Assembly (NCBI RefSeq): GCF_937616625.2
Contig: NC_065575.1
Coordinates: forward strand, 7,633,501-7,697,500
DNA: 64,000 nucleotides
Reading direction: 5' to 3'
Source of the DNA: Mercurialis annua
Lineage: Eukaryota > Streptophyta > Magnoliopsida > Malpighiales > Euphorbiaceae
Part shown: piece after piece, positions 33,137 through 44,664 of the stretch
Layout of the letters: every line of letters begins with the position of its first letter
Numbering within the stretch: the stretch's first letter is position 1
Notes under the pieces: generated by a model
The model's input: only the letters and a program-made list of their open reading frames with translations
Databases searched by the model: none
What the model was told of the DNA's origin: nothing
Program-made: the position numbers and the translations under genes

Positions 33137-34483
33137 CTAGTCAAAGGCCGGTGGATCCGGTGATGGTTCCGGTGATGGATAACGCTCTCCGCCGGCGGCA
33201 TTAAAATAACCCCGAAGAAAATCCTCTTGCCGATTAAGTCGTGCTCGCATTCGATCTTGCCTCCATTGTAGTTGTGCAAGACCAACATGTTGTTCACGTC
33301 GGATATCTTCAAGTAATTTTTGGTTAGTTTCCCAACCAACCCGGTTTTGCTCCCATCCGGTCCGGTTTTGCTCAACCAACTCAGAAAACCGTTGGTCAAA
33401 CCCGGAAACATGAGCCGCTTCTCCGGCTTGAGAAGTTCCCGCGGGTTCCTTCCCCGCTCTTCTTCCTTCTCCTCCTTCTCCTTCCCTTGCTACCTCTTCT
33501 CGTCGTGTTCGTGCCACCAATCGTACCCTTCTATTGTAGGGAATAACTCTCCCCTTCTTCACAAACCCGGCAACATCCAAATGGTTAATATTAAGAGACC
33601 GTGCTAGAATGGTCTCAAAAGTCGCCAAAGTAGACGCCGTAGGCATACAATTGTATTTTTCCGCCAAAGCACGAATAATGAAACCATAGCCAATCTTGGA
33701 TAATTCGGATGGAACTTCCCTCAATCGCTTCAAAAGACGATACGCCGTGTTGACTTGGTATGCTTCTATCTCCGGATGCAAAATAGCATTCAAAGCTAAA
33801 AGATCACTCTTGGCCACCTTCGTATATTCACCACGCCCGCCAAACGAGTGCCCAAACCACTTCACAAACACCACAATAGCGATGTCTTTGATTTCATTAA
33901 TTTTGGACCCCCTTGTCCGATAATCATCACGATCCGTCAATTCCCTCCATATCTCCACTTGATCAAAATTTTGATCCCAATCTATCAACCCCGTTCCCCT
34001 CATTCCAAACATTTCCACCAAATCTTCAACACTAAGTGTGTGGCTAGTGTTGTTGATGCGGAAAGAAATAGATGAAGGAGAACCGCTAACCGGTTTGAGA
34101 GTAGAGAAGAATTCACGAGTAAGTTCATCGTAAGAGTGATGACTAACCTTTGCCAATGCCGATAACCCCAAAATATCCAAATAACGCTCCACCTCATCCT
34201 TGATGCCAAGGCTCTCCATATCATCAAAATCGATTTGGAATGGAATTACCATTTCCCTTTCTTTGATACTCAAATATAAATCACCTTCCTCCTCCGTATG
34301 GATTTGGAAAGGTGCGTTATAGCGAGTAGTCAATATTGCCGAGGTGTTAACCCGAGATGAGGATGGAGCGGTTGATTTAGTACGTACCCTTCCCACGGCC
34401 GGTAAGGGTGGATTCGCCGCTTCTTGATTTCTCGTGCTTGAACGACGGATTGGTTGATTTTCGGCATTCTTGCTTCGCACCAT
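33137..34483 (-). CDS. Extra ORF downstream of pol, ATHILA ORF1-like, 448 aa
   Basis: An intact 448-codon frame between pol and the 3' LTR, in sense orientation with pol. The N-terminus is basic and Ser/Pro-rich. Residues of about 85-310 form a globular region (blocks ERYLDILGLSALAK, SFRINNTSHTLSVEDLVEMF, IVVFVKWFGHSFGG) that I match from memory to the plant retrotransposon ORF1 C-terminal family of Athila elements. Residues 325-345 are a Glu/Gly/Arg-rich linker, and 365-425 look helical (QRFSELVEQNRTGWEQNRVGW). No transmembrane segment or signal peptide is evident, so it does not look like an envelope protein. Its function is unknown. It remains open although pol in the same element is broken. 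Its C-terminal third is duplicated in inverted orientation at 42254-42697. Confidence 0.8.
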   Translation of the reverse strand: MVRSKNAENQPIRRSSTRNQEAANPPLPAVGRVRTKSTAPSSSRVNTSAILTTRYNAPFQIHTEEEGDLYLSIKEREMVIPFQIDFDDMESLGIKDEVERYLDILGLSALAKVSHHSYDELTREFFSTLKPVSGSPSSISFRINNTSHTLSVEDLVEMFGMRGTGLIDWDQNFDQVEIWRELTDRDDYRTRGSKINEIKDIAIVVFVKWFGHSFGGRGEYTKVAKSDLLALNAILHPEIEAYQVNTAYRLLKRLREVPSELSKIGYGFIIRALAEKYNCMPTASTLATFETILARSLNINHLDVAGFVKKGRVIPYNRRVRLVARTRREEVAREGEGGEGRRAGKEPAGTSQAGEAAHVSGFDQRFSELVEQNRTGWEQNRVGWETNQKLLEDIRREQHVGLAQLQWRQDRMRARLNRQEDFLRGYFNAAGGERYPSPEPSPDPPAFD

Positions 34484-35473
34484 GATTGCGGAATGAGAGT
34501 ATTTCTAATAAATTTGGAGAATAACAAAAGAAGAATATTAGAAGAAGAATATGTGTGAAATAGAAAGTAGAAAAATGCAAGGTATTTATAGGAAAAATAA
34601 ATCAAATCTCAAGATTTCCCTCCACTAATTTCAAACTCTCCATTTAATAACTTGAAATTGATTTAACGGTTTAGATCGAAGCCATGTAATCAATCCAAGT
34701 GAAATTGAAACACTAATGAATGGTTCGGATTTGCCAAATCATCAATCCAAGTGAAAAATTCAAATTTTTACAAAGCACAAATCTCAAAGAAACACAAGTT
34801 TCAAAAGAAACACAAATCTCAAAAGAAACACAAGTCCCAAGAAATCTACTACACTTTAATTCAAAATTCAAAATTCAAATTTTTCAAAATTTTTGATGCT
34901 TCCCGAACGGGAATAATTTAATCCCGAACGGGATTAGGCTTAATTCTTGTCCCGTTCGAAACAAGGCAAAATTTCCTTGTTTCCCGAACGGAACTATGGC
35001 TTCCCGAACGGGACAAAGGCAAATTTTGCCTAGTCCCGAACGGAATTACCCTTTCCCGTTCGGAAAAGTTAGAAGCCGAGGGCTCTTTCTCGAACGGGAA
35101 TAGTGTGTCTCGTACGGGACAAAGGCAAAATTTGCCTAGTCCCGAACGGAATTACCCTTTCCCGTTCGAAAAAATTGAGGGCTGAGGGCTGCTTCCCGAA
35201 CGGGAATAGCCTTTCCCGAACGGGACAAAGGCAAAATTTGCCTTTTTTCGAACGGGAAAGGTTTTTCACGAACGAAAACCTCCTGAAATATTGTATATAC
35301 CTGCATAAACACACAAAAACACACCCCGGAATTAAACGGAAATAAATAAACAAATTAAAAATTAAATACGCATAAAAGGAAAATAAAATAAATAAAACAA
35401 AACACGTAACCTCTCGAGATTGCCTCTCGAGTGCGCATTATTTTTGGTCAAAAGCTAGACCGTGGCCCGGAAT
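34484..35473 (-). other. Non-coding spacer between pol and extra ORF
   Basis: Contains the array of TCCCGAACGGGA dyads (34900-35275). The rest is AT-rich without open frames of interest. A TATA-like TATAAATACC on the minus strand (34576-34585) lies about 95 bp upstream of the extra ORF start and could serve an internal promoter; that is inference. Confidence 0.55.
34900..35275. repeat. Array of about 15 TCCCGAACGGGA dyads
   Basis: About fifteen full or partial copies of the palindrome TCCCGAACGGGA, often within TTCCCGAACGGGACAAAGGC, spaced 15-40 bp. Some half-sites have decayed (TCCCGTTCGAAA, TCTCGTACGGGA). The same dyad occurs in the LTRs of this element (31004-31150, 44665-44885, 42120-42190). 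Confidence 0.9.
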
Positions 35474-36198
35474 TTATGTAGGAGTGGTGAACGTGATTTG
35501 TTCCACTACTTGATCCGTCAAAGGTCCAAGATACGGCTTGCACCGTTGTCCATTTACTTTGAAGATTTCACCACTAGAATTCTCCAATTCCAAAGCTCCA
35601 TGACTTGCCACCGTTCGAATTTTGAAAGGACCGCTCCAACGGGATTTTAATTTCCCGGGAAATAATTTGAGGCGTGAGTTGTAGAGCAAGACAAAAGAGC
35701 CCTCCACAAACGTTTTAGGCACGATATGAGCGTCATGCCATCGTTTCGTCTTTTCTTTGTAAAGCTTGGCGTTTTCATAGGCATTTAACCGAAATTCGTC
35801 CAACTCATTGAGTTGAAGCATACGTTTCTCCCCCGCCGCTTTAAGGTCAAAATTGAGCTTTTTAATGGCCCAATACGCTCTATGTTCAAGTTCCACCGGA
35901 AGATGGCATGCTTTCCCAAAAACAATACGATATGGAGACATTCCGAGGGGCGTTTTAAAAGCCGTACGATATGCCCATAATGCATCATCTAGTTTCAGTG
36001 ACCAATCTTTCCTTGTGTTATTAACCGTTTTCTCTAGAATTCTCTTTAGCTCACGGTTAGAAACTTCAACTTGCCCGCTTGTTTGAGGATGGTACGGAGT
36101 AGCGACCCGATGATAGACTTTATATTTCCGCATCAAGGCATCGAATTGCCTATTGCAAAAGTGAGATCCACCGTCGCTTATTATTGCTCTAGGAGTCC
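35474..36198 (-). pseudogene. Integrase C-terminal part (third pol fragment)
   Basis: The continuation of the integrase after a second frameshift near 36198-36205. It contains the second catalytic Asp (SDGGSHF), the [11 protein letters not shown] segment carrying the catalytic Glu, and a GPF-type C-terminal module ([10 protein letters not shown]). It ends at a stop at 35474, followed by the non-coding spacer. The frame joins the upstream fragment if two bases are missing from it; with the frameshift, full-length integrase cannot be made. Confidence 0.85.
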
Positions 36199-37259
36199 CG
36201 TCGATTCATCAAACGTTTGAGAAAATCCAACACTACTTTGGCATCGTTAGTGGGTAATGCTTCCGCCTCTACCCATTTTGAAACGTAATCTACGCACACC
36301 AATATGTATTGCTTTCCAAACGACATAGGAAAAGGACCCATGAAGTCTATTCCCCACACATCGAAAAGTTCCACCTCTTGGATGTTGGTAAGCGGCATTT
36401 CATCTCTCTTAGATATGTTCCCCACTCTTTGGCATCGATCGCAATGACTAACAAAGTCTTTTGCATCACGAAATAGCGTAGGCCAAAAGAATCCGCACTC
36501 TAGCACACGAGCGGCGGTCCTTGATGTACCATAGTGACCCGCATAATCCGAGGAATGGCATTGACTAAGTATAGGCATCATCTCTTGTAGTGGTACACAT
36601 CTCCTCAAAATCCCATCTCCACACACCTTGAAGAGGTACGGTTCCTCCCATAGAAACCGTTTAGCATCGCTCAAGAACTTCTTCCTTTGGTGGTAAGTCA
36701 AATCCGGTGGCATTATTTCGGAAGATAGATAGTTTGCGATATCCGCATACCATGGCGTTTCCACTTCCGAAAGTACCATCAACATCTCATCCGGAAACGT
36801 TTCATTAATCTCTACGCCACTTATAATTGGTTCCGGAATCTCTAACCTTGACAAGTGATCGGCGACGACGTTCTCCGTTCCTTTCTTGTCGCGAATTTCG
36901 ATGTCAAGCTCTTGCATAAGAAGCACCCATCGGATTAGTCTCGGTTTAGCATCTTTCTTTGCAAAAAGGTATCGAAGGGCCGCATGGTCCGTATAGATGA
37001 TAACCTTAGAGCAAAGTAAGTACGACCGAAATTTATCCAATGCGAACACCACCGCAAGCATCTCTTTTTCGGTGGTGGTGTAATTGAGTTGAGCACCCGC
37101 CAATGTTCGGCTCGCATAGTATATCACGCGAAGCTTTTTCTCCCTCCGTTGCCCCAATACGCACCCAAGTGCTATATCACTTGCATCACACATGAGTTCG
37201 AAAGGAAGAGTCCAATCGGGTGATGAGATAATTGGGGCCGAGATAAGGGCTTCCTTCAA
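36189..37259 (-). pseudogene. RNase H and integrase N-terminal part (second pol fragment)
   Basis: In a different frame from the gag-RT ORF upstream. It begins in the RNase H domain ([37 protein letters not shown]), followed by the integrase zinc finger (H-x6-H ... CDRC) and the first catalytic Asp ([10 protein letters not shown]). It ends at a stop at 36189, inside the integrase core. The frame change from the upstream ORF is best explained by one lost base near 37308-37311, in a short A run (AAG where AAAG is expected). Confidence 0.85.
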
Positions 37260-40200
37260 CCTAGAAAAAGCAACAAGGCAATCATTAGTAAATTCATAAG
37301 GAATATCTTTATAAGCAAATTAGTTAAAGGACGAGCAATGGAAGAAAATTTTTTGATGAATCGTCGATAAATCCCGGCGTGCCCTAAGAAGGCACGAACT
37401 CCCTTTACGGTAGTTGGTGGTGGTAATTTCTCGATGATTTCCGTTTTTGCTCTATCTACTTCAATGCCGTCCTTGGAGATTTTATGTCCCAAGACAATTC
37501 CTTCCTCTACCATGAAATGGCACTTCTCCCAATTCAATACTAGATTGGTCTCCTCACACCGGGCCAACACTCGTTCAAGATTATTTAAGCATATCTCAAA
37601 AGAGTCCCCGAATACCGAAAAATCATCCATGAAGACCTCCATAATATCTTCAATCATATCGGCGAAGATGGAAGTCATACATCGTTGAAATGTTGCCGGT
37701 GCATTACAAAGACCAAATGGCATTCTCCGATAAGCAAACGTTCCATAAGGACATGTGAAAGTTGTTTTCTCTTGGTCATCCGGGAAGATAAGAATTTGAT
37801 TGTACCCGGAATATCCATCGAGAAAACAATAATAAGCGTGGCCCGCTACCCGCTCCAACATTTGATCGATAAATGGTAACGGAAAATGGTCCTTCCTCGT
37901 CTCCGTATTCAACTTGCGGTAGTCAATACAAACACGCCATCCCGTTACCGTCCTAATGGAAATTTGCTCACCCTTCTCGTTCTCAATCACCGTCATCCCC
38001 CCTTTCTTTGGAACGCATTGGATGGGACTAACCCACGCACTATCGGATATGGGGTATATAATTCCGGCGTCGAGAAGTTTTACTATCTCCTTGTGCACGA
38101 CCTCCTTCATATTTGGATTCAAACGCCGTTGTCTTTGAGCCGATGCTCTTGACTCATTTTCTAGGTGGATCTTGTGCATGACCACCGAGGGACTAATTCC
38201 TCGGATGTCCGAAATTTGCCAACCGATCGCCAATATATGTTGCTTCACCACTTTGACAACTCTCGCTTCTTGTGTTTCCGACAAGTTGTTTGAGATGATG
38301 ATGGGAAGAGTCATCTTGTCGCCCAAAAACGCATACCGTAAGTGAGATGGTAACGTTTTAAACTCAACCTTTGGTGGAGAGATAGAAGAAGGTGGTGTCA
38401 CGCTCTCTCTTCTAATCAAATTTTCGGCTTTCGGCTCATCTTCTTTGGAATATTCTTCCCCGGAAGTTGCTTGTGTCTCCTCGGAATGGAATATGACTTT
38501 TGAAACCGGGAAAAGTTCTTCCACGAATTCATCAATCATATCCAATTTCATGCATTCCACCTCCTCAAAAGTGTTGCGCATAATCCTTTTCATATCAAAC
38601 TCTACTTTGTCATCATCGATACGCAAAGTGAGTCGTCCGGCGTGCACATCTATCAATGCCCTCCCCGTGTTCATGAAAGGGCGCCCAAGAATCATAGGGC
38701 ATGTTTTATCCGCCGCATAGTCAAGTACGACAAAATCCACCGGAAAGATGAATTTGTCTACTTTGACTAGAACATCTTCTACCACTCCGTATGGCTTTTT
38801 GAGGGAGTGGTCCGCCAATTGAAGCATCATTGATGTTTGCTTCAAAGTTTGATCACCAAAAATATCCCTGAAAAGAAACAAAGGCATTAGATTGATACTT
38901 GCCCCTAAATCACATAGACAATTAATTGAATTTAAATCGCCTATTTTGCATGGAATTGTAAAACTCCCTGGGTCCTTAAGCTTGGTGGGCAAGTCACTAA
39001 GGATGAGTGAGCTACAATTTTCCGTTAGGGAAATTGTGCCTTTGTCGTCCCAACTCCTTTTCTTCGTTATGATTTCTTTGAGGAACTTCGCGTATTGAGG
39101 CATCTCACGCAAAGCATCCGCAAAGCTTATATTGATTTGGAGTTTCTTGAAAATTTCTAGAAATTTATGGAATTTTTGGTTATCCGGCGTCTTCTTCAAT
39201 CGTCCCGGGAAGGGGACCTTTGGCACAAATGGAGGAGGAGGTGGCGGTTTTACATATGGAAGTTCGGTTACTTCCTCCTCATTTGTTCCCGTTGTTAGAT
39301 CGATCGCTTTCTCTTTACTTGCATGTGGATCATCAAGTTCTTTCCCGCTTCGGAGTTCAATGGCTTTTACTTGCTCCCTTGGATTTGACTCCGTTGTAGA
39401 CGGTAAACCCCCTTGAGCTCTATTTTGAAGCGAGATGGCAAGTTGAGAAATTTGAGTCTCGAGATGGTGATTGACGGAAGCTTGGTTCTTAAAACCGGTT
39501 CTAACTTCCTCAATAAGCTTGTCAATCTTGCTCCCCTCATCCGTATTCCGATTTTGAAAACCGGGTGGGGGTTGTGGTCGGTAGTTGTTGAAGTTGCCTT
39601 GGTTTTGTGGACCACGGTTTCCTCCTTGAAAATTTGCTCCTCCCATATTTGGGTTGGCATTGGCTTGACCCGCATTTTCCCTCCACGAAAAATTAGGATG
39701 ATTCCTCCACCCCGGATTATAGGTGTTGGAATATGGGTCATTGCCTTGCCTTTGCCCATTGACATAGTTGACTTGCTCATTTGAGTTTTGATGTAGGACG
39801 GGGCAATCCATTCCCGAATGATCGTGCCCATCACAAGTCTCGCAACCCATTTGAACTACCGCAAGTTGAGCATTCCTTTGATTTGCTTGTTGTTTGTACA
39901 TCTCGAGTTGTGCTAGAAGTGTCGCATTCTTCGCTTTCATTGCTTCAAATTCTTGGGTTTGCTCGAGGGTCATGATACCCTTTTGAGGTGGTTGCCTTAA
40001 CCGCTCGGTTGACCAAGAACAACTATTTGTAGCGAGTTCCTCTAGCAAGTTATTGGCCTCATCATAAGTTTTCTTCATAAGTGATCCTCCCGATGCCGCA
40101 TCAATTGTTGCCCGTGTAGCCTCATTGGTACCATTGTAGAAAATAGAGACAAGATGCTCCCTTCCTAGATGATGATGCGGACAATTTCTTTGAAGCTCTT

Positions 40201-40855
40201 TGAAACGTTCCCAAGCTTGGTATAGAGATTCACCATGTAATTGGAGAAAATCTATAATTTCCTTGGTCATCCTCGCGGTCTTACCCATAGAGAAATACTT
40301 ATTGAGAAAAGCTTGTGCCAATTGCTTCCATGTTGTGATTGAGGTGCTTGGAAGTGATTGAATCCAATTCCTCGCCTTATCCCTTAAAGAGAAAGGGAAA
40401 AGACGAAGCTTGATTTGATCCTCCGTCACATTATGGATTTTGAATGTGTTGCATACCTCCGTGAATTTTGAAAGATGGGCGTTTGGATCCTCGCGTTCCA
40501 ACCCATAAAATTGACAACGACTCTCAAGTAGTTGAATCGTTCCCGGCTTGATTTCAAAATTGTTAGCGAGTATAGGAGGTGCAAAGCATCCATAGTTGGC
40601 GTTGTCTACGTTGGGTAAGAAGAATTCACCCAAGGTACGTCTTGCGGGAAGAGGGGCGACCCTCTCGTTTGGCCTATTAAGAGCTAGGCCATCATGTAGT
40701 GGTGGTGGAACAATCCCCTCGTGATTCAACGGAGGGTTACGGTCGTCCTCCATTGTTTTGGATTTCCGCGCTGTTTTTCGGATACTTCTTTCGAAGGATG
40801 TTAAATCTGACTGAAACGGTTCTAGCGGTTTTCTGGCACGTCGTGTATTAGGCAT
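37256..40855 (-). CDS. Athila-type gag-protease-reverse transcriptase ORF, frameshifted at the end
   Basis: A 1199-codon frame starting 144 bp after the PBS. The gag core lies around residues 100-270 ([17 protein letters not shown] near 152), a CCHC knuckle near 338 ([14 protein letters not shown]), an aspartic protease near 647 ([11 protein letters not shown], with Leu in place of the usual Ser/Thr after the Asp, as I recall for this lineage) and ILGRPF downstream. The reverse transcriptase spans about 900-1130 with [11 protein letters not shown] and the catalytic FMDD near 1075. Gag, protease and RT share one frame. The last dozen residues are out-of-frame sequence after a 1-bp loss near 37310, so the RNase H and integrase are cut off. 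The proteins would form the particle and copy the element RNA. Confidence 0.9.
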   Translation of the reverse strand: MPNTRRARKPLEPFQSDLTSFERSIRKTARKSKTMEDDRNPPLNHEGIVPPPLHDGLALNRPNERVAPLPARRTLGEFFLPNVDNANYGCFAPPILANNFEIKPGTIQLLESRCQFYGLEREDPNAHLSKFTEVCNTFKIHNVTEDQIKLRLFPFSLRDKARNWIQSLPSTSITTWKQLAQAFLNKYFSMGKTARMTKEIIDFLQLHGESLYQAWERFKELQRNCPHHHLGREHLVSIFYNGTNEATRATIDAASGGSLMKKTYDEANNLLEELATNSCSWSTERLRQPPQKGIMTLEQTQEFEAMKAKNATLLAQLEMYKQQANQRNAQLAVVQMGCETCDGHDHSGMDCPVLHQNSNEQVNYVNGQRQGNDPYSNTYNPGWRNHPNFSWRENAGQANANPNMGGANFQGGNRGPQNQGNFNNYRPQPPPGFQNRNTDEGSKIDKLIEEVRTGFKNQASVNHHLETQISQLAISLQNRAQGGLPSTTESNPREQVKAIELRSGKELDDPHASKEKAIDLTTGTNEEEVTELPYVKPPPPPPFVPKVPFPGRLKKTPDNQKFHKFLEIFKKLQINISFADALREMPQYAKFLKEIITKKRSWDDKGTISLTENCSSLILSDLPTKLKDPGSFTIPCKIGDLNSINCLCDLGASINLMPLFLFRDIFGDQTLKQTSMMLQLADHSLKKPYGVVEDVLVKVDKFIFPVDFVVLDYAADKTCPMILGRPFMNTGRALIDVHAGRLTLRIDDDKVEFDMKRIMRNTFEEVECMKLDMIDEFVEELFPVSKVIFHSEETQATSGEEYSKEDEPKAENLIRRESVTPPSSISPPKVEFKTLPSHLRYAFLGDKMTLPIIISNNLSETQEARVVKVVKQHILAIGWQISDIRGISPSVVMHKIHLENESRASAQRQRRLNPNMKEVVHKEIVKLLDAGIIYPISDSAWVSPIQCVPKKGGMTVIENEKGEQISIRTVTGWRVCIDYRKLNTETRKDHFPLPFIDQMLERVAGHAYYCFLDGYSGYNQILIFPDDQEKTTFTCPYGTFAYRRMPFGLCNAPATFQRCMTSIFADMIEDIMEVFMDDFSVFGDSFEICLNNLERVLARCEETNLVLNWEKCHFMVEEGIVLGHKISKDGIEVDRAKTEIIEKLPPPTTVKGVRAFLGHAGIYRRFIKKFSSIARPLTNLLIKIFLMNLLMIALLLFLG

Positions 40856-40998
40856 ACACTAACCAAAACTCCTGCGCAAACAAAAACAAGAAAACCAACG
40901 TAAAATCCAAGAATCACAAAGTATAAAAATAACTAAATTTAAATAGAACTAACTCAATCTAAGAATAAGATACTTTTAATTAATTTAATTGCAATTGC

Positions 40999-41016
40999 TC
41001 CCCGGCAACGGCGCCA
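40999..41016 (-). other. Primer binding site, tRNA-Asp type
   Basis: On the minus strand TGGCGCCGTTGCCGGGGA begins 6 bp after the LTR end at 41023. It matches the 3' end of plant tRNA-Asp(GUC) plus CCA as I know it, the primer typical of Athila-group elements. Confidence 0.9.
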
Positions 41017-41022
41017 AAAACT

Positions 41023-42246
41023 TGTTGGCAAATAATCGCAAGTGTACGATATCGCGCAAGTAATATAACTTGGAAGACCAAGTATCGATCCCACAAGGAA
41101 CAATGAACTAAACAACTAATTTCTAATATTCTTTAATTGGCTAGTAGGAAAATAAATGGATTTGTGTAAACTAATTATAATCTAAAGTGAATTTAACTCA
41201 AGTAATTAGACTAAAAATCTGAAATCAAACAAATAAATTGAAGAATAAACAATAATGGTAAAAAACTCAAGAATTGATAATTCCAAATAAACTAGTAGAA
41301 GAATGGATCAAAATTTATCTAGTGATTTTATTGTGAATCGAGCTATTCTAATGCACCGAATCCCGCTCTCTCAAGCCTCAAAGATTCAAATAAAATCACA
41401 ACCTAATTAGCTAATCAATTATTAACTTGCTCTCACAATATTAAAACTGAATTAAATAACTAAATTGTAATTATGAAGCAAACTCAACGACTACCTAAAT
41501 TCCAACCCGCTCTCACGGTGTTTTCCTCTAAGTTTTTAATTACCTATGTCTATTTAATTAACAATCTCTCAATTAGTTAATTAAACACAAAATCATGAAC
41601 TAAGTGATCAAATTAATTCAAGCATTAATCTTAGTAATTAAAACACAATTTTACTCACTTAATAAATCCTAATCCAATTCGAAAACTAATCTAAGTGTTC
41701 ATATCAATCCCCGAACAAAGGATTTAGTTACACATGCTTAAGCTTAAATTAAACAAAGAAGAAGATGAAGAATTAAACATAATTAGAACAATAAATACCG
41801 GAGTTGTCAATTTCGGAAGAATCGTCTAGATTAAACTTGAAATCTTCACAATCGTTCTTTGCAGAAACTAATAATAAACTACTTATAAACTGCTGAGAAA
41901 TAGAAGCTAAAACGCTATTTTAAGAGAATGAAAATAAAACTAATGTAGTCTAAATTATTCTACGTCTTAAATTGAGTCTAGTACAAGGTCTTTATATAGT
42001 AGGAGAAGTTCCGGAGTCTTCTAATTCGTATTGCAAATCAATTTGTAATAGGAGTTGTAATTGTGAGTTGAGGAAGAATTTCACTCCAAATCAAATCCTG
42101 AAGCATGCGTGTTTTACTCTTGTCCCGTTCGGGAAGCCATAGTTCCGTTCGTGACATGCCCAATTTTCTTCTTTCCCGAACGGAACAAACCATTCACGTT
42201 CGAAAAAACTGTAGACCGAAAGCTTTGATATCAGATTCCTTCTTGA
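41023..42246 (-). mobile_element. Athila LTR, 3' three quarters (upstream of gag)
   Basis: Corresponds to LTR positions of about 332-1555 of the complete LTR at 44427-47067, without that LTR's 1086-bp duplication. It is broken at 42246, where a 7-bp filler repeating TTCCTTC leads into the plus-strand copy of the extra ORF. By eye it is nearly identical to the right LTR, so the insertion is young. Confidence 0.9.
41990..41998 (-). promoter_or_regulatory. LTR TATA box (gag-pol side)
   Basis: TATATAAAG on the minus strand within ACTATATAAAGACC; the expected transcription start lies about 30 bp further on, inside the LTR that precedes gag. Confidence 0.7.
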
Positions 42247-42253
42247 TTCCTTC

Positions 42254-42697
42254 TTGGATGTTGCCGGGTTTGTGAAGAAGGGGAGAGTTATTCCCTACAA
42301 TAGAAGGGTACGATTGGTGGCACGAACACGACGAGAAGAGGTAGCACGGGAAGGAGAAGGAGGAGAAGGAAGAAGAGCGGGGAAGGAACCCGCGGGAACT
42401 TCTCAAGCCGGAGAAGCGGCTCATGTTTCCGGGTTTGACCAACGGTTTTCTGAGTTGGTTGAGCAAAACCGGACCGGATGGGAGCAAAACCGGGTTGGTT
42501 GGGAAACTAACCAAAAATTACTTGAAGATATCCGACGTGAACAACATGTTGGTCTTGCACAACTACAATGGAGGCAAGATCGAATGCGAGCACGACTTAA
42601 TCGGCAAGAGGATTTTCTTCGGGGTTATTTTAATGCCGCCGGCGGAGAGCGTTATCCATCACCGGAACCATCACCGGATCCACCGGCCTTTGACTAG
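42254..42697 (+). pseudogene. Inverted copy of the C-terminal third of the extra ORF
   Basis: 148 codons identical, or nearly so, to the last third of the ORF at 33137-34483, from LDVAGFVKKG to the stop. There is no ATG (it opens with TTG), and it is joined upstream to an LTR break, so it is a duplicated fragment and not a gene. One synonymous change is visible near 42343. Confidence 0.9.
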
Positions 42698-44407
42698 AGC
42701 GAGATTTGTTTTTCTAAACCCAAACTCTTTCCAATTTTTTCTATTTTTATTTCTTATTTCTTAGCTTTGGGGACATAGCTAGAAATAGTGTGAGGAGGGG
42801 GGAAGAAAAATTTATTTTTCGTTTGGGTTATTTTTCGGTGATTTATCTTTATTTTCAGTTTTAGTTTATTTTTATTAAGTTGTTATTTTCTTTTTAGTAG
42901 ATTGTATTAGGTGTTAAATTAGTTTATTTCAAGGTCTTGTATCGTTTTAAATCGTTGTCTTTTAAATATGAAAGTGTTAGTTGATTTGGTGTGTATCTTA
43001 ATTAATTTGTCAATCTTAGATTTCCCCGAATCAATGAATGTATGAACGCGTTTTCTTAATTCGACAATTGATAAGCGATGCTTGCTTAATGACTTAATAA
43101 TTCGTTGACATAATCCGATGAAATAAGGGTGAATTCAAAATTTAGACTTGTTCAAATCGTTGAAACATAATTGAATAACTTGATGCGGATTCATGACATG
43201 TCGATTGTTTATTTGTATAGTCGTTTTTAAACTTTTGGCATAAGTAGCATAATTTTTGTAGGAATTAAGTTTATGGCATAACACTATACACTTTTGAGAG
43301 TTTTGAGCTTAATTTCCTTGTTGTGAGTATTGATTTCATGTTTTATTCCTAGAACTTGCTCGGTGTCCGTTTAAAGTTACACGATTGAGTTTTCAACAAT
43401 TAGATGATTATGGCAATTAGGTATAACCTTTCTTTTAGACCACTAAATAGACTACCCTTTATCCCTTAGATTACACCAATTTGAGCCTTAAGCCTTTTTA
43501 TTGTTTTTACCATATTTTACCCTTTTACCGTTCTATGTTTTACCTCTTTTGTTTACCTTATCGACTTAATATATTATTTGTTATGACTATGATGAATATA
43601 GGTGATTCAAAACTCAAGATTAGTGAAAAGAAAAAGTGAACTATATTGTGCTTAAAAAGATTAAGTTTGCGCCTTGAAAAAGATTGAAAGAAAAAAAAAA
43701 GAGTTAAAAAATTTGCAAGTAATAGCTAAAAAGAAGAAAAAAATTCTGAGATTGTAAAAAGCAATGAGTAGAGCGTAATTCAAAAAGAAAAGAAAGTTAA
43801 GAGTTCATATAAACGCAAAAGCGGAGTTAGTTCAACCTAGCTATAAGTTAATAATAGTAATAAATAGTTTATTAAGTTGATAATTAACCTTTGTTTTCTC
43901 CTTTTACCTACCCTTTACCTTAGCCACATTACAACCCATAAAAGACCATATGATTTTTGTTGATTACCGAATCAAGTAGCGGAGTCCGGGACTATGAGCA
44001 AGCTTATGGTGAGTATTCATGTTTTCAATTGTGAGCTTTCTTTGTTATATACCCTACTTGTTGAAATATTGATGCCATTAGCTTAGTTTTTATTGAATTG
44101 TGCTATGATTTGCCTAAGTGAGAAATTGATTATTTTCCATGTCCCGCAAGTGATAGTGAGGCTTGAAGTGTGATTCAATTTGACCTTGTACTAATGAGTT
44201 AGTAACCGTTGTTATATTGAATTATGTCATAAAATTATTATTGTTATTCGATTGCATCATTATTTAGTTGTCGGTTTTAGAAGGTTGTTTTTCATATTAT
44301 TCATAGGGTTGGGGATTTCTTTGATTGATTTATTGTTAAGTTATATGCTAAGGATTTCTAACATATTTTTTAGAGTAAGATTTATTTCTTGCTTGAGGAC
44401 AAGCAAA
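42698..44407 (+). other. 3' non-coding region of the element, plus-strand copy
   Basis: Inverted duplicate of 31428-33136. It is nearly identical to that copy except for a patch at about 43437-43905, where dozens of substitutions and small indels are visible. A purine run lies at 42791-42811. Confidence 0.8.
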
Positions 44408-44426
44408 GGTTAAGTGTGAGGAGGTT
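44408..44426 (+). other. Polypurine tract before the right LTR
   Basis: AAGTGTGAGGAGGTT directly precedes the LTR start TGATAGGAG at 44427, following a GCTTGAGGACAAGC hairpin. Confidence 0.7.
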
Positions 44427-44664
44427 TGATAGGAGTATTTTACTCCTATATTTAGGGTCGATTTTAGTCGGTTTTCATTATGTGTAGTATTGTTTTTATA
44501 CATTATTTGGCGTTTTTACGTTTAATAGTGTTTGTTAGTGTTTCAGTGAAAATTAGGTGAAAACCGACTATTTGGGGCAAAATTATGGTGGATTGCGTGT
44601 ACGAGTAAAAAGCGTAGCTTGCGGACGAAGGAATTAAAGTTCACGAACGAGATTGAGGAAAAAA

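Noticed and set aside
33137..34483. Envelope gene interpretation of the extra ORF
   Set aside because: No signal peptide, no transmembrane segment and no fusion-like hydrophobic stretch are visible; it resembles the ATHILA ORF1-like family instead.
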